From contig NC_079415.1 of the NCBI RefSeq assembly GCF_026213295.1, forward strand, positions 25,660,612-25,724,611: a DNA stretch of 64,000 nt, given 5' to 3'. The stretch is from Gadus chalcogrammus. Taxonomy: Eukaryota > Chordata > Actinopteri > Gadiformes > Gadidae. Below are positions 61,089 through 64,000 of the stretch, piece by piece. Every line of letters starts with the position of its first letter. Within the stretch, counting starts at the first letter, position 1. The notes beneath the pieces are model-generated. The model did not search any database. It worked only from the letters and a program-made list of their open reading frames with translations, and was not told the DNA's origin. A program made the translations under genes and the position numbers.

Positions 61089-62032
61089 CTGTTGGAGGTA
61101 AGGCTTTTTGCTTAATACACGAGTTACAGAGAGTTTTAGTGAGCTGATGTAAAAAAAAGAAATGCGCGAATGTTTTACATATGTATGTTACTTACAGAGA
61201 GTGTTTTTTTTTAATCCTCACTAGTGCCGATGATAAAGCTTTTTTTTTTTGTAACGACATCACTATTGATTTCTATCTACTGCTAGCTGCTATCAGCTGG
61301 CTGGCTGTCGGCTGATTATCTATCTTTCTCCTGAAATAGGAACCTGGATTTGAATCATAATTGTAAGACTGCATAAGCTTAGTTTACATCAGTAATGCCC
61401 TGTTTACACCTACCCGATAGTGGGCCCCGATGGTGCCCGATGGCTAAATCAGCAGCTATTGTTATAACATCGGCAAATAGCGTGGTTGCATCGGGAAACA
61501 CCGTTACTCTTCCCGGGAACATCGTATCGGGAAGAAAAGCTCAATGATCGGGCAACATCGGCAGAGAACGAACATGTTTGTTAATTTTGGGTCTATCAGC
61601 GTAGAATCGGTTACCAGGTGTTGCTATGGGCTAATCGGCTATAATCGGGAATAGAACAGGAGTATAACGTAAGACATCGCAAGTCGTTCGGGAATTTTCC
61701 TGGGTTACATCGGCTACATTCGTTAATCTTCCGCGCTTTATCGTGTTTTATCATCTTTATATTGGCAACCTCAACACACGAAAGACCCCGAGGGACACCC
61801 GACGTCTCTAGGGAAGACATACGGAATAGCACGTTTATTACACGAATGCACACGAATTACACCCGATATTTTTTACCTGAATTAGACCCGATGTAAGCCA
61901 ATGTAACCCGAAACATACAGATTACTGGCCGAATTATACCGATAGTCTAACGACAAATAACGATTGTGACCAGATTGTGAATTGTAGACCCTCAATCTGT
62001 CACTTGGATATAAATATATATATAGGGTATAA

Positions 62033-62066
<34 letters not shown>

Positions 62067-62140
62067 ATGGGAGAATAGCACCAACAGGGGGCGATACGTT
62101 CTCCTAGCATTTGGTGAAATTGTTACGTAGCCATATTAAT
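61089..62140. other. intergenic sequence with ATCGGG/CCCGAT-rich block and (TA)n
   Basis: 61410-61920 holds many ATCGG/CCGAT motifs in both orientations, perhaps an old TIR element without recognisable ends. TA repeat at 62010-62068. Confidence 0.45.
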
Positions 62141-62142
62141 CG

Positions 62143-62412
62143 TTATTATCTGAATGGGAAATGCAATATTTTAGGACAGATACACCATTAAACGTGTTTC
62201 TAATGACATTTCTAGCGAGAAATTTACATTTTCCTTGCATAATCTTCAGTCAGTGAATGTGTATGATCTTTAGTAATCTTTATTATCTGAATGGGAAATG
62301 CAATATTTTAGGATCGATTCACCGTTAAACGTGTTTCTAATAACATTTCTAGCGAGAAATATACTTTTTACTTGCATAATCTTCAGTCAGTGATTGTGTC
62401 TGATCTTTAGAT
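62143..62412 (+). repeat. two ~137-bp tandem units related to 48290-48365
   Basis: ATCTGAATGGGAAATGCAAT at 62147 and 62284; CATTTCTAGCGAGAAAT at 62211, 62345 and also 48299. Confidence 0.85.
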
Positions 62413-62946
62413 CGGAAGATTTAATCGGCTCGCTCGCATGTTTCAACGACGTCAGGTTGCTAGAGACGCTGCTTTCGCTAAACTAGCAGCTCACGTGTTT
62501 CCTGCGTTTGCGTTATTAAACCGTTACTTTATGTAACTTTTAATGATATTGTAATAACCACAGGCGAGGTATTGAGCAAAGTAAGATTGATAGCAGGTTT
62601 ATTGGATTCCACAATCGGACAGGCAGGCACAGCTCCACCGGAAAACTACAACAACCAAAACTCCCGCCCGGAAGGAAACCCCCGGAACCCCCTCTCAGAA
62701 GGCCCGCCCCTTCCTCCCAAACCCTGTGACGCATTAGATCAAGGTGTAAATTCTGTCAGACTTTGTACAATGACAAAGTAACATGAATAACATTGTAACC
62801 CTGTGACGCAACAATATCATCTTGTTTGATAAACACGTTTATCTGAGAGCCAACCCAGTCGCCAAAAGCATACGTTGACAGTGTACGTTTTCGTGAACAC
62901 TGGATTACGTCGCATTTCAACATAAAATAGCGTGCTAAGCACACAT
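62413..62946. other. intergenic sequence, nothing recognised
   Basis: No coding or repeat structure recognised. Confidence 0.45.
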
Positions 62947-62988
62947 ACACACACACACACACACGCACACACGCTAACACACACACAC
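62947..62988 (+). repeat. (CA)n left of the solo LTR
   Basis: Interrupted CA repeat, separated from the larger 63343-63446 tract by the LTR. Confidence 0.9.

Positions 62989-64000
<1,012 letters not shown>

Overview
The window is a piece of a repeat-rich teleost fish genome. It carries one clear host gene, a large part of an activin receptor type-2A gene (acvr2a) on the minus strand. Evidence for a fish: spliced vertebrate exons with GT-AG junctions, very dense (CA)n microsatellites, and mobile-element families typical of ray-finned fish (a LINE with a (TCTA)n tail, an RTE/Rex3-like LINE, a DIRS1-like tyrosine-recombinase retrotransposon, tRNA-derived SINEs, many hAT-like and TTAA-flanked TIR elements). 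The species cannot be named. The extreme microsatellite density would fit a gadiform, but that is only a guess.

Host gene. Nine consecutive acvr2a coding exons can be placed to the base with agreeing phases: signal peptide (52541-52487), cysteine-rich ligand-binding ectodomain (35443-35236, 33250-33114), transmembrane segment (32241-32087) and most of the Ser/Thr kinase domain (19501-19361, 18857-18714, 17053-16908, 16504-16390, 14895-14757). They give 1240 coding bases, about 413 residues. The last ~100 residues of the kinase are not in the window; they should lie beyond its left edge, so intron 9 exceeds 14.7 kb. Introns 1 (17 kb), 4 (12.6 kb) and 9 hold most of the transposons.

Layout. 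1-14.4 kb (intron 9) is a nested pile. An old two-gene DNA transposon of the PIF/Harbinger-ISL2EU kind (DDE transposase on +, SWIM zinc finger/YqaJ-nuclease gene on -) is interrupted by a LINE (about 2035-5737) and by a TIR element (6681-14074), which itself carries a DIRS element (7141-12707) and an RTE fragment (12851-13460). 14.7-19.5 kb holds five kinase exons among microsatellites and minisatellites. 19.5-32 kb (intron 4) contains poly-C tracts, a 5.7-kb long-TIR element filled with three TTAA-flanked elements and a hAT, another nested TIR pair, and a hAT MITE. 32-35.5 kb holds the TM and ectodomain exons. 35.4-52.5 kb (intron 1) contains a LINE relic, a 3.4-kb TTAA element with a hAT inside, and more TIR elements. 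52.5-64 kb is the gene's 5' flank: a SINE, a CpG-rich candidate promoter, then nested MITEs and a solo LTR. No other protein-coding host gene was found.

The most notable points are a minisatellite that repeats the 3' end and splice donor of acvr2a exon 7, dinucleotide tracts placed against splice sites of several acvr2a exons, and the fact that the nested insertions can be removed on paper to give back an open SWIM/YqaJ reading frame.
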